A stretch of 64,000 nucleotides of DNA from Miltoncostaea oceani (GTDB lineage: Bacteria > Actinomycetota > Thermoleophilia > Miltoncostaeales > Miltoncostaeaceae). Location of the stretch: assembly GCF_018141545.1 (NCBI RefSeq), contig NZ_CP064356.1, forward strand, positions 3,175,001-3,239,000, given 5' to 3'. Below are positions 50,465 through 58,129 of the stretch, piece after piece. Each line of letters opens with the position of its first letter. Within the stretch, counting starts at the first letter, position 1. Below the pieces are notes generated by a model. It was not told the origin of the DNA. It saw only the letters and a program-made list of their open reading frames with translations, and searched no databases. The position numbers and the translations under genes were made by a program.

Positions 50465-51387
50465 GATGGCGGCGACCGGCGCACGACGCAGCGGAACCCG
50501 ATGTGCGTGGTGGAGCTCTCGACGCTCTCGGACTGCCGGGCGGCGGGCCGGTACCGCAGGCAGTAGCTCGGGGCGCACAGGTGCGAGCCGCCCTTGATCA
50601 CCCGGCGGGGGTGCACCTCGCCCGGCGCGACGCTCGCGGCGGCGTCGGTGACCCGGGGGTTCGCGGGGGCGCAGCACGGACGGGCGCCCCGGTCCGGGAG
50701 GGAGAAGTAGTCGCTCGTCCACTCCCAGACGTTGCCGGTGACGTCCCAGAGGCCGTGGCCGTTGACGGGGTAGGTGCCGACGGGCGACGTCCCCGCATGG
50801 CCGTCCTCGAGGAGGTTCTCCCAGGGGAAGCGCCCCTGCCACGTGTTCGCCATCGGCCGGCCGCCGGGCGCGAACTCGTCGCCCCACGCGAAGAGGGCCT
50901 GCTCGAGCCCGCCGCGGGCGGCGTGCTCCCATTCCGCCTCGGTGGGGAGGTCCTTGCCGGCCCACCGCGCATAGGCCTCGGCGTCGCGGTACGAGACCTG
51001 CGTGACGGGGTGGTCGCCGCGGTCGTCGACGGAGCTCCCCGGCCCCTCGGGGGTCCTCCAGGTCGCGCCGGGCACCCACCGCCACCAGTTGCGGACGTCG
51101 CGGAGGTCGACGGGGCCGTCGCTCGGCCGGAAGACGAGCGACCCGGGCACGAGCAGGTCGGGGTCGGCGCCCGGGTAGTCCGCGGGATCGGGGGCGACCT
51201 CGGCGTCGGTGACGTGGCCGGTGGCGGCGACGAACTCCGCGAACGCGTCGACGGTGACGGGGCCCCGGTCGATCCAGAGGCCGTCGACGGCGACGGGCCG
51301 CACCGGCGCCTCCTCGGGGTAGAAGGCGTCGGACCCCATGAGGAACAGGCCACCCGGCACCCACGCCATGCCGTCGCGCTCCTCCAC
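50461..51387 (-). CDS. Formylglycine-generating enzyme family protein (SUMF1/FGE)
   Basis: 308 residues from GTG 51387. FGE fold: WVPGGLFLMGSDAFYPEEAP, VTVDAFAEFVAATGHVTDAE, DHPVTQVSYRDAEAYARWAG, LPTEAEWEHAARGGLEQALF, GLWDVTGNVWEWTSDYF, and GGSHLCAPSYCLRYRPAARQ. The last segment carries Cys271 and Cys276, the copper-binding pair of true aerobic FGEs, and it ends with HIGFRC. It should oxidise a target Cys (CxPxR) in sulfatases to formylglycine. No sulfatase is in the window. The pairing with the ATP-grasp gene may mean another substrate. Confidence 0.88.
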   Translation of the reverse strand: MEERDGMAWVPGGLFLMGSDAFYPEEAPVRPVAVDGLWIDRGPVTVDAFAEFVAATGHVTDAEVAPDPADYPGADPDLLVPGSLVFRPSDGPVDLRDVRNWWRWVPGATWRTPEGPGSSVDDRGDHPVTQVSYRDAEAYARWAGKDLPTEAEWEHAARGGLEQALFAWGDEFAPGGRPMANTWQGRFPWENLLEDGHAGTSPVGTYPVNGHGLWDVTGNVWEWTSDYFSLPDRGARPCCAPANPRVTDAAASVAPGEVHPRRVIKGGSHLCAPSYCLRYRPAARQSESVESSTTHIGFRCVVRRSPPS

Positions 51388-51451
51388 CGCGATGCCTCCC
51401 CCGGCCCGGGCCGCCGTCCGCGGCCACCGTCGCCAGGATACGACGGACGGC

Positions 51452-52504
51452 TCACGCCCCGTCGGGTGGCCGCCCGCCGAGCGGCACCAGACGGGTCGCC
51501 TCGGGCGTGAAGCTGGCGCGGACGACGCGACCGGGGGCGAGGCCGAGGCGGGCGACCTCGGCCGCCCCGACCTCGGCGACGAGGGGGCCGACGCGCACCC
51601 GGACCCGGTCGCCGCGAGGGGTGACGGCCGCGACGGGGGCGCGGATCACGTTGAGGCCGGGCGCGGGCGGGCCGTCGGCGCCGATTGTGACGTCCCACGG
51701 GTGCACCACCGCCCCCACCGGCCCGTCGGGGCCGGCGGCGGCGTGGATGACGGCCCCCTGCTCCAGCACCACCTCCAGCCGGCCGCCGACGCGTCGCGCG
51801 GTGCCGGGCATCAGGTTGCTCCCCACGAAGCTCGCGACGAAGGCGTCGGCGGGTGCGTCGAGGAGCTCGGCGGGGGTCCCCATCTGCAGCACCCGGCCGG
51901 CGGAGACCACGCCGACGCGGTCGGCGAGGGCGGTGGCGTCGTCGATGTCGTGGGTCACGAGGAGGGTCGGCAGGCGCAGCTCGCGCAGCAGGCCGGCGAG
52001 CTCCCCCCGGACCCGGTCGCGGGTGTGGGCGTCGAGGGCGGAGAGGGGCTCGTCGAACAGCAGGACCCCGGGGTCGCTCGCGATCGCCCGGGCGAGCCCC
52101 ACCCGCTGGCGCTCCCCCCCGGACAGGGCCCGCGGCCGCGCGGCCGCGAGGTGGGCGATGCCGAACCGCTCCAGCAGGTCGTCGACCCGGCCGGGCCCCG
52201 CGAACGCGACGTTCTGGCGCACCGTCATGTGGGGGAAGAGCGCGTACTCCTGGAAGACGTAGCCGACCCCGCGGTCCTCGGGCGGCAGGTCGATGCCCCG
52301 CTCCGCGTCGAAGAGCGCCCGGTCGCCGAGGGTGACGCGCCCCGACCGGGGGCGCACCGCCCCCGCGATCGCCCGCAGCACCGTCGTCTTGCCCGCCCCC
52401 GACGGCCCGACGAGGGCGACGGTCTCCCCGTCGCCGGCCTCGAGCGCTACCCCGAGCTCGAAGTGGCGTAGCGGAACCCGGATGTCGAGTCGGAGGAGCG
52501 CCAC
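51452..52504 (-). CDS. modC: Molybdate ABC transporter ATPase ModC
   Basis: 350 residues from GTG 52504, which lies 58 bases inside the modB end. Walker A GPSGAGKTTVLRAIAG, Q-loop GYVFQEYALFPHMTVRQN, signature LSGGERQRVGLARAIA, Walker B GVLLFDEPLSALDAHTRD, H-loop LLVTHDIDDA. A C-terminal TOBE/mop-like region (VGSNLMPGTARRVGGRLEVV, NVIRAPVAAVTPRGDRVRV) senses oxyanion. Last gene of the modABC operon, transcribed right to left. Confidence 0.92.
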   Translation of the reverse strand: MALLRLDIRVPLRHFELGVALEAGDGETVALVGPSGAGKTTVLRAIAGAVRPRSGRVTLGDRALFDAERGIDLPPEDRGVGYVFQEYALFPHMTVRQNVAFAGPGRVDDLLERFGIAHLAAARPRALSGGERQRVGLARAIASDPGVLLFDEPLSALDAHTRDRVRGELAGLLRELRLPTLLVTHDIDDATALADRVGVVSAGRVLQMGTPAELLDAPADAFVASFVGSNLMPGTARRVGGRLEVVLEQGAVIHAAAGPDGPVGAVVHPWDVTIGADGPPAPGLNVIRAPVAAVTPRGDRVRVRVGPLVAEVGAAEVARLGLAPGRVVRASFTPEATRLVPLGGRPPDGA

Positions 52505-53319
52505 AGGAGCACCAGCTTCAGGCTGAGGAGGACGACCGCGCTGATGACGACGAGCAGGCCGCCGATGGCGAGCGCCACCTCGACGTCGAGGTTGAGGGCG
52601 TCGTAGATCGCGAGGGTCACGGTCTGGGTGACGCCCTGGAGGCTACCCGCGAACATGATCGTCGCCCCGAACTCCCCGATCCCCCGGGCGAGGCACAACG
52701 CGGCGCCGGCGCCGAGGCCGTTGGCGCTGAGGGGGAGCGCGACGCGCCAGAAGGTCCGGCCCGGTCCCGCGCCGAGCGTACGGGCCGCGAGGAGGAGGTC
52801 GTCGTCGAGGGCCTCGAACGACGCGATCGCCTGGCGCACGTAGAACGGGCCGGCGACGAACATGACGGCGAGCACGACAGCCGCCTGGGTGAACGCGAGG
52901 TCGATGCCGAGGGCCGACACCTCCTCGCCGAGGAGCCCGGCCCGCCCGAAGGCGGCGAGCAGGCCGATGCCGGCGACGGCGGGGGGCAGCACGAGGGGGA
53001 GCTCGACGAGGGTGATGAGGACGCTGCGGCCGGGGAACCGCCGGCGCCCGAGGAGGTAGGCGGCGGGGGTCCCGACGAGGAGGGTCAGCCCGAACGCGAT
53101 CGCGTTGGTCTTGAGGGTGACGATGAGCGCGTCGACGACGACGGGGTCGTCGAGGTGGCCGAGCATCCGCGTCGGCGGGCTCTCCGTGAAGATCGCGACG
53201 ATCGGGACCACGAGGAACGCGAGCGTCGCGACGACCGCCAGGACGAGCAGGATCGTGAACGGCCGCAGCGACCCGGGCCGGAGGGGGGACCGGCGGTGTC
53301 CGGCGTCCCCGGCGGTCAC
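52447..53319 (-). CDS. modB: Molybdate ABC transporter permease ModB
   Basis: 290 residues from GTG 53319 (GTGA overlap with the modA stop; GTG 53322 also possible). Six hydrophobic helices. Motifs: TLKTNAIAFGLTLLVGTPAA, LVELPLVLPPAVAGIGLLAA and LCLARGIGEFGATIMFAGSL, the EAA loop typical of ModB. The C-terminus reads through the modC start region for 58 bases. It pairs with ModC and receives from ModA. Confidence 0.9.
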   Translation of the reverse strand: MTAGDAGHRRSPLRPGSLRPFTILLVLAVVATLAFLVVPIVAIFTESPPTRMLGHLDDPVVVDALIVTLKTNAIAFGLTLLVGTPAAYLLGRRRFPGRSVLITLVELPLVLPPAVAGIGLLAAFGRAGLLGEEVSALGIDLAFTQAAVVLAVMFVAGPFYVRQAIASFEALDDDLLLAARTLGAGPGRTFWRVALPLSANGLGAGAALCLARGIGEFGATIMFAGSLQGVTQTVTLAIYDALNLDVEVALAIGGLLVVISAVVLLSLKLVLLWRSSDSTSGFRYATSSSG

Positions 53320-54116
53320 CACCCGATCACGTCGCGCGTGAGGGACCGCCGGGGCGCCGGCGCCGGCGGCGGCCGCAGGAGGAAGCCGGCGCGGGCGAGG
53401 ACGGCGCGCCCCGCCGGTCCCGTCGCCCGGGCGACGAGGTCGCGTGCCTCCGACCGGTCGCCGCCCGACGCGACGACCGCGATCTCGTACCGGATCTCGG
53501 GCTGCGCGAAGGCCGGGATCGGGAGGGCCGTCACCCGGGACCCCGCGACGCGTGCGTCGGTGGAGTAGACGAGGCCGGCGTCGGCCTGGCCGAGCGCGAC
53601 CTTGCCGAGCACGTCGCGGACGTCGGGTTCCCGGCTGACGACGTTGTCGAGGGCGTGGGTGAGGCCGAGGTCGGTGAGCGCCGCGCGGCTGTAGGCGCCG
53701 ACGGGGACGCTCGTGTCGGCCAGGACCACCGCGACCCCGTCGCGGCCGAGGTCGTACACCGAGTCGATCCCGGCGGGGTTCGACCGCGGGACGACGACGA
53801 CGAGGCGGTTGTAGGCGAGGGGCCGCGGCGCCTCGACCAGGCCGTCGCGGTGGAGGTCCCGGGTGAGGTCCGGCGCCGCCGACGCGAAGACGTCCGCGGG
53901 CGCTCCCCGCCGGATCTGCAGGGCGAGGGTGTCGGAGCCGGCGAAGCTGTACCGCGCCGCGGGCGTGATCTGCGGGAGCGCCTCGGTCAGGGACGCGGCG
54001 GCGTAGACGGTCGGTTCGGCCGCGCGGGCGGTGCCGGCGACGGCGACGGCGAGCAGGACGGCCGCGGCGAGCGCGGCGGCGAGGGCACGGGCGCCGGCCG
54101 TGGCGGCGCCGGTCAC
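53316..54116 (-). CDS. modA: Molybdate ABC transporter substrate-binding protein ModA
   Basis: 266 residues from GTG 54116 (GTGA overlap with the regulator stop). Signal peptide of ~30 residues (ALAAALAAAVLLAVAVAGTA, ends ARAAEPT). Mature start VYAAASLTEALPQI, typical of ModA; SFAGSDTLALQIRRGAPADV (oxyanion loop), RLVVVVPRSNPAGIDSVYDL, VLADTSVPVGAYSRAAL, and VLGKVALGQADAGLVYSTDA. Binds molybdate or tungstate outside the membrane. No lipobox, so free or loosely bound. Confidence 0.9.
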   Translation of the reverse strand: MTGAATAGARALAAALAAAVLLAVAVAGTARAAEPTVYAAASLTEALPQITPAARYSFAGSDTLALQIRRGAPADVFASAAPDLTRDLHRDGLVEAPRPLAYNRLVVVVPRSNPAGIDSVYDLGRDGVAVVLADTSVPVGAYSRAALTDLGLTHALDNVVSREPDVRDVLGKVALGQADAGLVYSTDARVAGSRVTALPIPAFAQPEIRYEIAVVASGGDRSEARDLVARATGPAGRAVLARAGFLLRPPPAPAPRRSLTRDVIGW

Positions 54117-55117
54117 GCGGACGCCTCCCGGCCGACGGCCTCCAGGTCGTACCCGCCGATGAGGCCGGCGCGCGCACGGAATGCGTCGGTCCCGAGCAGG
54201 CCGAGGAGCGCGTCGGCGCCGGGGTGCGCCGTGTGGCGCTCGTCGATCCAGATCTCCACGACGTGGGTCTCGAGGGGGATGAAGCCGAGGCCGTGGTGGC
54301 GTGCGGCGGGGGCGAACGTCACGGCCGCCCCGCCGGTGAGCGCGGCGCGGCGGGCGGCGTCGACGTGGCCGGCGGCGCGGGCGGCGGCCGCGGGGAGGCG
54401 GTCGCCGGCGGCGCGGGCGAGGGCCTGCTGGCTCGCGGCGGAGTCCTCCCGCTGGATGAACGGGACGTCCCCGCGCAGGAGCGGCTCGAGGGCGCCCCGG
54501 TCGTGGTCGGGGTGGACGCCGACGCCGACCTCCCACCGCGTCAGGTGGATGCGCCGGACGCCCGCGGGCGCGGCGGGGAGCCGGCTTTCGGGTCCGTGGA
54601 CGAGGCCGGCGTGCGCCCGCCCCTCGGCGAGCGCCGCGATGGCGGTGCCGGTGGTGCCGGGCACCGCGACGAGGCGGCGGGGTCCGTGGGCGCCGATAAG
54701 GGCGGCGCAGAGGCCGAGGATCGGGTCGCAGCCGACGACCACGAGGCCCTCCGGCGCGGCCCCGGGCACGAGGCGCACGGTCCCGCCGTCGGCGACGCCG
54801 TCGGGGGCCGCCCAGGCGCCGTCGCCGGCGACCAGCCCAGCGAGGGCGTGTGCGACGGGGCGGTCGCCGACGCGGGCGACGACAACGGGGGTCCCGTCGG
54901 CGAGGCCGTCGGCGGGGACGACGTCGGCGGGGTGCCCGAACAGGTCCTCGACGGTGGCCCCGAGGGCGCGCGCGATGCGCAGGGCTGCGTCGACCGACGG
55001 CACGTGCCGGCCCGCCTCGGCGGCGCCGATCACCTGTCGCGTCACGCCGGCGCGGGCGGCGAGGCCCGCCTGGGTGAGGGGGATTCGCTCCCGGGCGCGG
55101 CGCAGGGCGTTCGCCAT
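54113..55117 (-). CDS. XRE-type regulator with periplasmic-binding-like sensor domain (molybdate operon)
   Basis: 334 residues from ATG 55117. N-terminal HTH_3: RIPLTQAGLAARAGVTRQVI, GAAEAGRHVPSVDAALRIAR. A PBP-like domain fills the rest: VVGCDPILGLCAALIGAHGP, EGRAHAGLVHGPES, RIHLTRWEVGVGVHPDHD, RLGL-type C-terminus with HHGLGFIPLETHVVEIWIDE. This fusion (HTH plus molybdate-binding-like domain) is found in front of mod genes and is likely the molybdate sensor in place of ModE. It is coupled to modA (GTGA) and has palindromic sites at its own start. Confidence 0.82.
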   Translation of the reverse strand: MANALRRARERIPLTQAGLAARAGVTRQVIGAAEAGRHVPSVDAALRIARALGATVEDLFGHPADVVPADGLADGTPVVVARVGDRPVAHALAGLVAGDGAWAAPDGVADGGTVRLVPGAAPEGLVVVGCDPILGLCAALIGAHGPRRLVAVPGTTGTAIAALAEGRAHAGLVHGPESRLPAAPAGVRRIHLTRWEVGVGVHPDHDRGALEPLLRGDVPFIQREDSAASQQALARAAGDRLPAAAARAAGHVDAARRAALTGGAAVTFAPAARHHGLGFIPLETHVVEIWIDERHTAHPGADALLGLLGTDAFRARAGLIGGYDLEAVGREASA

Positions 55118-55145
55118 GACGGGATCCTATCCCGATGACGGGATA
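55116..55145. promoter_or_regulatory. Operator palindrome upstream of the mod operon
   Basis: TATCCCG-ATGA-CGGGATA (55128-55145) is a perfect 7-bp inverted repeat. A second half-site TGACGGGATCC overlaps the start codon (55116-55126). This is the natural binding site of the XRE/PBP regulator, giving autoregulation of the operon. Confidence 0.7.
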
Positions 55146-55274
55146 CCGGCGCAACGGTGGCGGGGGCGATGCGCGTTCGCGTTCCCCCGATCGTGGTCGG
55201 CACGCCCTGTCGGTACCGGCCCCCGGCTCCTACGGTCGGGGGCGACCCGTTCCCCCGACGAAGGGCGCGACGCG

Positions 55275-56465
55275 ATGACGATGGACCACGAGACGGACCC
55301 GGCGGCGCACGTCCCCGCGGCGGACGGGTCGACCCGTTCGGCGTTCCTGAGGCGGGCCGCCGCGACGGGTGCCGCGGCGGCGGCGGGCGGCGGCCTGCTG
55401 ACCGGCGCCGGCTCGGCCCTGGCGTCGGGCGGGAAGGGCGGCCCCGGCGCGCGTCGCGACGCGAGCCTGCACGACCGGCTGAACCGCACGTCGCACTGGG
55501 ACCTGAACGTCGCGGACCTCGCGAGGGCGCGCGCCTGGTACGAGGGGACGACGAGGCTGCGGGTCGTGGCGGAGACGAGCGCGGACCAGGACTTCCCGAG
55601 CCTCGGGATCCGCGGCGGCCGCTTCGAGGGCGTGATGCTGCGCGACTCCGACGAGGACGCGAACGCCCCGATGCTCCACCTCGTCGAGTGGAAGAACCCG
55701 GCGCCGGTCGGGGTGGCCCACGCGTCGTACGGGCACGTCGGCTTCAACCGGATGGTCCAGATGTGCGTCGACCTCGACGCGACGCGGGAGGCGGTGATCG
55801 CCCAGGGGACGCAGCCGATCCTGCCGAACTCCGACTTCATCCGGCCGCCCCTGCACCCGCAGTTCCCGTCATCGCGGTACACGGCGTTCACAGCCCCCGA
55901 CCACGAGGGCGTGTTCAACCAGTTCTTCGGCCTCGGGGTGGAGCGGTCGCTGCTCTACATGAACTTCAACACCGCCGACCTCGACCGGAACCTGCCGTTC
56001 TTCCTGGAGGTGCTGGGCCTCGACTTCAGCACCGGCATCAGCCAGCCGCCGCCGGGGAGCCCGAACGTCTACGGCGGCGACGGGTCGAACTCGACGTTCG
56101 ACGGCGTGTTCATGCTGGCGCGGGGCAACACGCGGGTGAACCACGACTACCTGCAGTGGGACGTCTCCCCGAGCCTCGCGACCCCGTACCGGGAGCCGAC
56201 GCACCGCGGGATGGTGCGCTGCGCGTTCCAGGTCGACGACATCGACGAGTGCCACCGGATGCTGCGCGCGAACCCGTGGGCGAGGAAGCGGCGCTTCACG
56301 TTCAGCCGCCCGGAGGAGTGGGACTTCGGGTCCGCCTTCGGCAGCCGGCGGGTGATCGAGCTCCGCGACTTCGAGGGCATCCGCTTCCAGCTCATCGAGC
56401 AGCCGGCGTACCCCTTCGCCCAGCTCCACCCCTTCGGCTACGACCCGCCCGGCGCGAAGCGGTAG
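55275..56465 (+). CDS. Tat-exported VOC (glyoxalase/dioxygenase-superfamily) protein
   Basis: 396 residues from ATG 55275. A Tat signal (SAFLRRAAATGAAAAAGGGL) precedes two VOC modules: residues ~70-205 (SHWDLNVADLARARAWYEGT, ending FTAPDHEGVFNQFFG) and ~210-385 (LLYMNFNTADLDRNLPFFLE, EVLGLDFSTGI and RGMVRCAFQVDDIDECHRML, ending VIELRDFEGIRFQLIEQPAY). Candidate metal ligands are the His and Glu residues in HWDLN, HLVEW and the late E. Export of a VOC enzyme is uncommon. Substrate unknown. Confidence 0.78.
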   Translation: MTMDHETDPAAHVPAADGSTRSAFLRRAAATGAAAAAGGGLLTGAGSALASGGKGGPGARRDASLHDRLNRTSHWDLNVADLARARAWYEGTTRLRVVAETSADQDFPSLGIRGGRFEGVMLRDSDEDANAPMLHLVEWKNPAPVGVAHASYGHVGFNRMVQMCVDLDATREAVIAQGTQPILPNSDFIRPPLHPQFPSSRYTAFTAPDHEGVFNQFFGLGVERSLLYMNFNTADLDRNLPFFLEVLGLDFSTGISQPPPGSPNVYGGDGSNSTFDGVFMLARGNTRVNHDYLQWDVSPSLATPYREPTHRGMVRCAFQVDDIDECHRMLRANPWARKRRFTFSRPEEWDFGSAFGSRRVIELRDFEGIRFQLIEQPAYPFAQLHPFGYDPPGAKR

Positions 56466-56977
56466 GCGACGTTCCCGACCCCGGCCGGCCCGGCGGCGCG
56501 TGCGGCGCGCTCGCCGGGGGGGACGGGGTCGGCGATCAGTTCCCCGGTGACCTCGCAGACGCCCGCCAGCGTGTTGTAGACGGTGCCGTGCTTCCGGAGG
56601 TTGTGGTGGAGGAGGGCGACGCGGCGTGGCTCCTCGTCGGTGACGACCCTCAGCTCGTACCGGATGCGCGTGAAACGCGGCGGCGAGTCCTGACGCTCGA
56701 TCTCCACGGTCACCGACGCCCCGGCGTGGGCGAAGGGCAGTATCTGCGAGAACCGCTCCACGTTCTTGAGGAGGCAGGCCGCGAACGCACCCGCGAGGAG
56801 CTCCGCGGGCCCGGGCAGCTCGTCGCCGGGTGCGGGGGAGCTGTCGAACGCGATCCGGCTCCCCCCGGCGTCGATCTCGGATCGGCCGGGGCGGACGGTC
56901 CTCGCACGCACCGCGTAGGACATCGGGGGCGCGGGGGCGGACGGCATCCGCCGGCCGGGGGGATCGGCGGTGGTCAT
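56438..56977 (-). CDS. OsmC family protein
   Basis: 179 residues from ATG 56977, overlapping the stop of the zinc-ribbon gene (ATGA). SSPAPGDELPGPAELLAGAF followed by AACLLKNVERFSQ is the OsmC segment with the conserved Cys; the later TLAGVCEVTGELIADP supplies the second, peroxidatic-type Cys. Expected role is reduction of organic hydroperoxides. The 3' end overlaps the convergent VOC gene by 28 bases. Confidence 0.82.
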   Translation of the reverse strand: MTTADPPGRRMPSAPAPPMSYAVRARTVRPGRSEIDAGGSRIAFDSSPAPGDELPGPAELLAGAFAACLLKNVERFSQILPFAHAGASVTVEIERQDSPPRFTRIRYELRVVTDEEPRRVALLHHNLRKHGTVYNTLAGVCEVTGELIADPVPPGERAARAAGPAGVGNVAYRFAPGGS

Positions 56978-57192
56978 CGCGACCCCGGCTCCGCGGGCCC
57001 GGGTCCTCCCTCGCCGGCGCCGTGGACGTGGTCGTCGCCCCGGGGGACCGGGTACTCGGCGCCGCACCACTCGCAGTGCGTCTCGACGACGTCGCTGTCG
57101 TCCGCGGCGCCCGGGCCGGGGGCGGGCGTCGTCGGCGCGACCCCGCAGCTCGGACATGGGATGGGCTCGGTGGGCGTCCTCGGCGGGGACAT
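56974..57192 (-). CDS. 72-residue two-zinc-knuckle protein
   Basis: From ATG 57192. Two CxxC pairs (IPCPSCGVAP and HCEWCGAEYPVP) with a Pro/Gly-rich linker form a zinc ribbon. The gene ends in the OsmC start (ATGA), so the two are translated together; a redox or metal-linked partnership with OsmC is possible. Confidence 0.65.
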   Translation of the reverse strand: MSPPRTPTEPIPCPSCGVAPTTPAPGPGAADDSDVVETHCEWCGAEYPVPRGDDHVHGAGEGGPGPAEPGSR

Positions 57193-57346
57193 GGGGGCGT
57201 TCCTCCTGGCGTACGGTGCGGCGTCCGGGGGACGAGGCTAGACGGGGGGCGACGTCCGTTCGACGGTTCGTTCTACGGGCCGGGCACCGTAGGAAGCCGC
57301 ACGGGTGCCCGGACCCGCCCCGAACCCGATGCCGGCGGGTGGGCGG

Positions 57347-57955
57347 TCACCCGAAGCGGCCCGACACGTAGGCCTCGGTGCTCGGGTGGGTCGGGGTGCT
57401 GAAGATCACCCCGGTCGGCCCCGCCTCGACGAGTCGGCCGGGCTCACCCTCGTTCTCGATCGTGAAGAACGCCGTCCGGTCCGACACGCGGGCGGCCTGC
57501 TGCATGTTGTGGGTGACGATCACGATCGTCAGACGCCCCCTCAGCTCCGCGATGAGCTCCTCGATCCGCAGGGTCGACTGGGGGTCGAGCGCGGAGCACG
57601 GTTCGTCCATCAGCAGGACGTCGGGCTCGACCGCGAGGGCGCGGGCGATGCAGAGGCGCTGCTGCTGCCCGCCGGACAGGCCGCCCGCGGGCGCCCCGAG
57701 GCGGTTCTTGACCTCGTCCCAGAGGCCGGCGCCGCGGAGGGTCCTCTCCAGCAGCTCCTCCCGCGCGTCGCGGCGCAGCCGCATCCGCGTGTAGCGGGGA
57801 CCCGCCCACACGTTGTCGGCGATGGACTTCGTCGGGAACGGGTTGGGACGCTGGAAGACCATCCCGATCGCCTGGCGGATCGCGACCGGGTCGGCGCCGC
57901 GTCCGTACACGTCCCGGCCACGCAGCAGCACCTGTCCATGGCAGCGGGATGTCAC
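57347..57955 (-). pseudogene. pstB: pstB remnant: phosphate ABC ATPase without Walker A
   Basis: 202 codons. From [12 protein letters not shown] onward it is an ordinary Pst[21 protein letters not shown] (Q-loop), [16 protein letters not shown] (93-108), [17 protein letters not shown] (Walker B), and [20 protein letters not shown]. But the first ~55-60 residues of PstB, including the Walker A GPSGCGKS, are missing, and the DNA to the right (57956-58129) has no coding sign in any frame. The product could not bind ATP normally. No pstSCA or phoU is near. Confidence 0.75.
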
Positions 57956-58085
57956 GTGGCGGTTACTCCGGCGGCGCCCGTGTTTCAGCGCTGTCCCCGT
58001 GCTGTGGCGGGGCCGGAGGGGGACGCGGCACGCGCGCCGCCGAGCGTCCGCCGCGGGGCGATGCGGAGCCCGCGGGACCGGCCGC

Positions 58086-58123
58086 GGGGGCCGGCGCCGT
58101 CGGCGGACGGCGCGCCGGCCCCC
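58086..58123. terminator. Terminator after the beta-propeller gene
   Basis: A ~16-bp GC stem with a two-base bulge (GGGGGCCGG...CGTC pairing with GACGG...CCGGCCCCC) and loop GGCG, directly downstream of the minus-strand stop at 58130. Confidence 0.5.
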
Positions 58124-58129
58124 CCGGGG

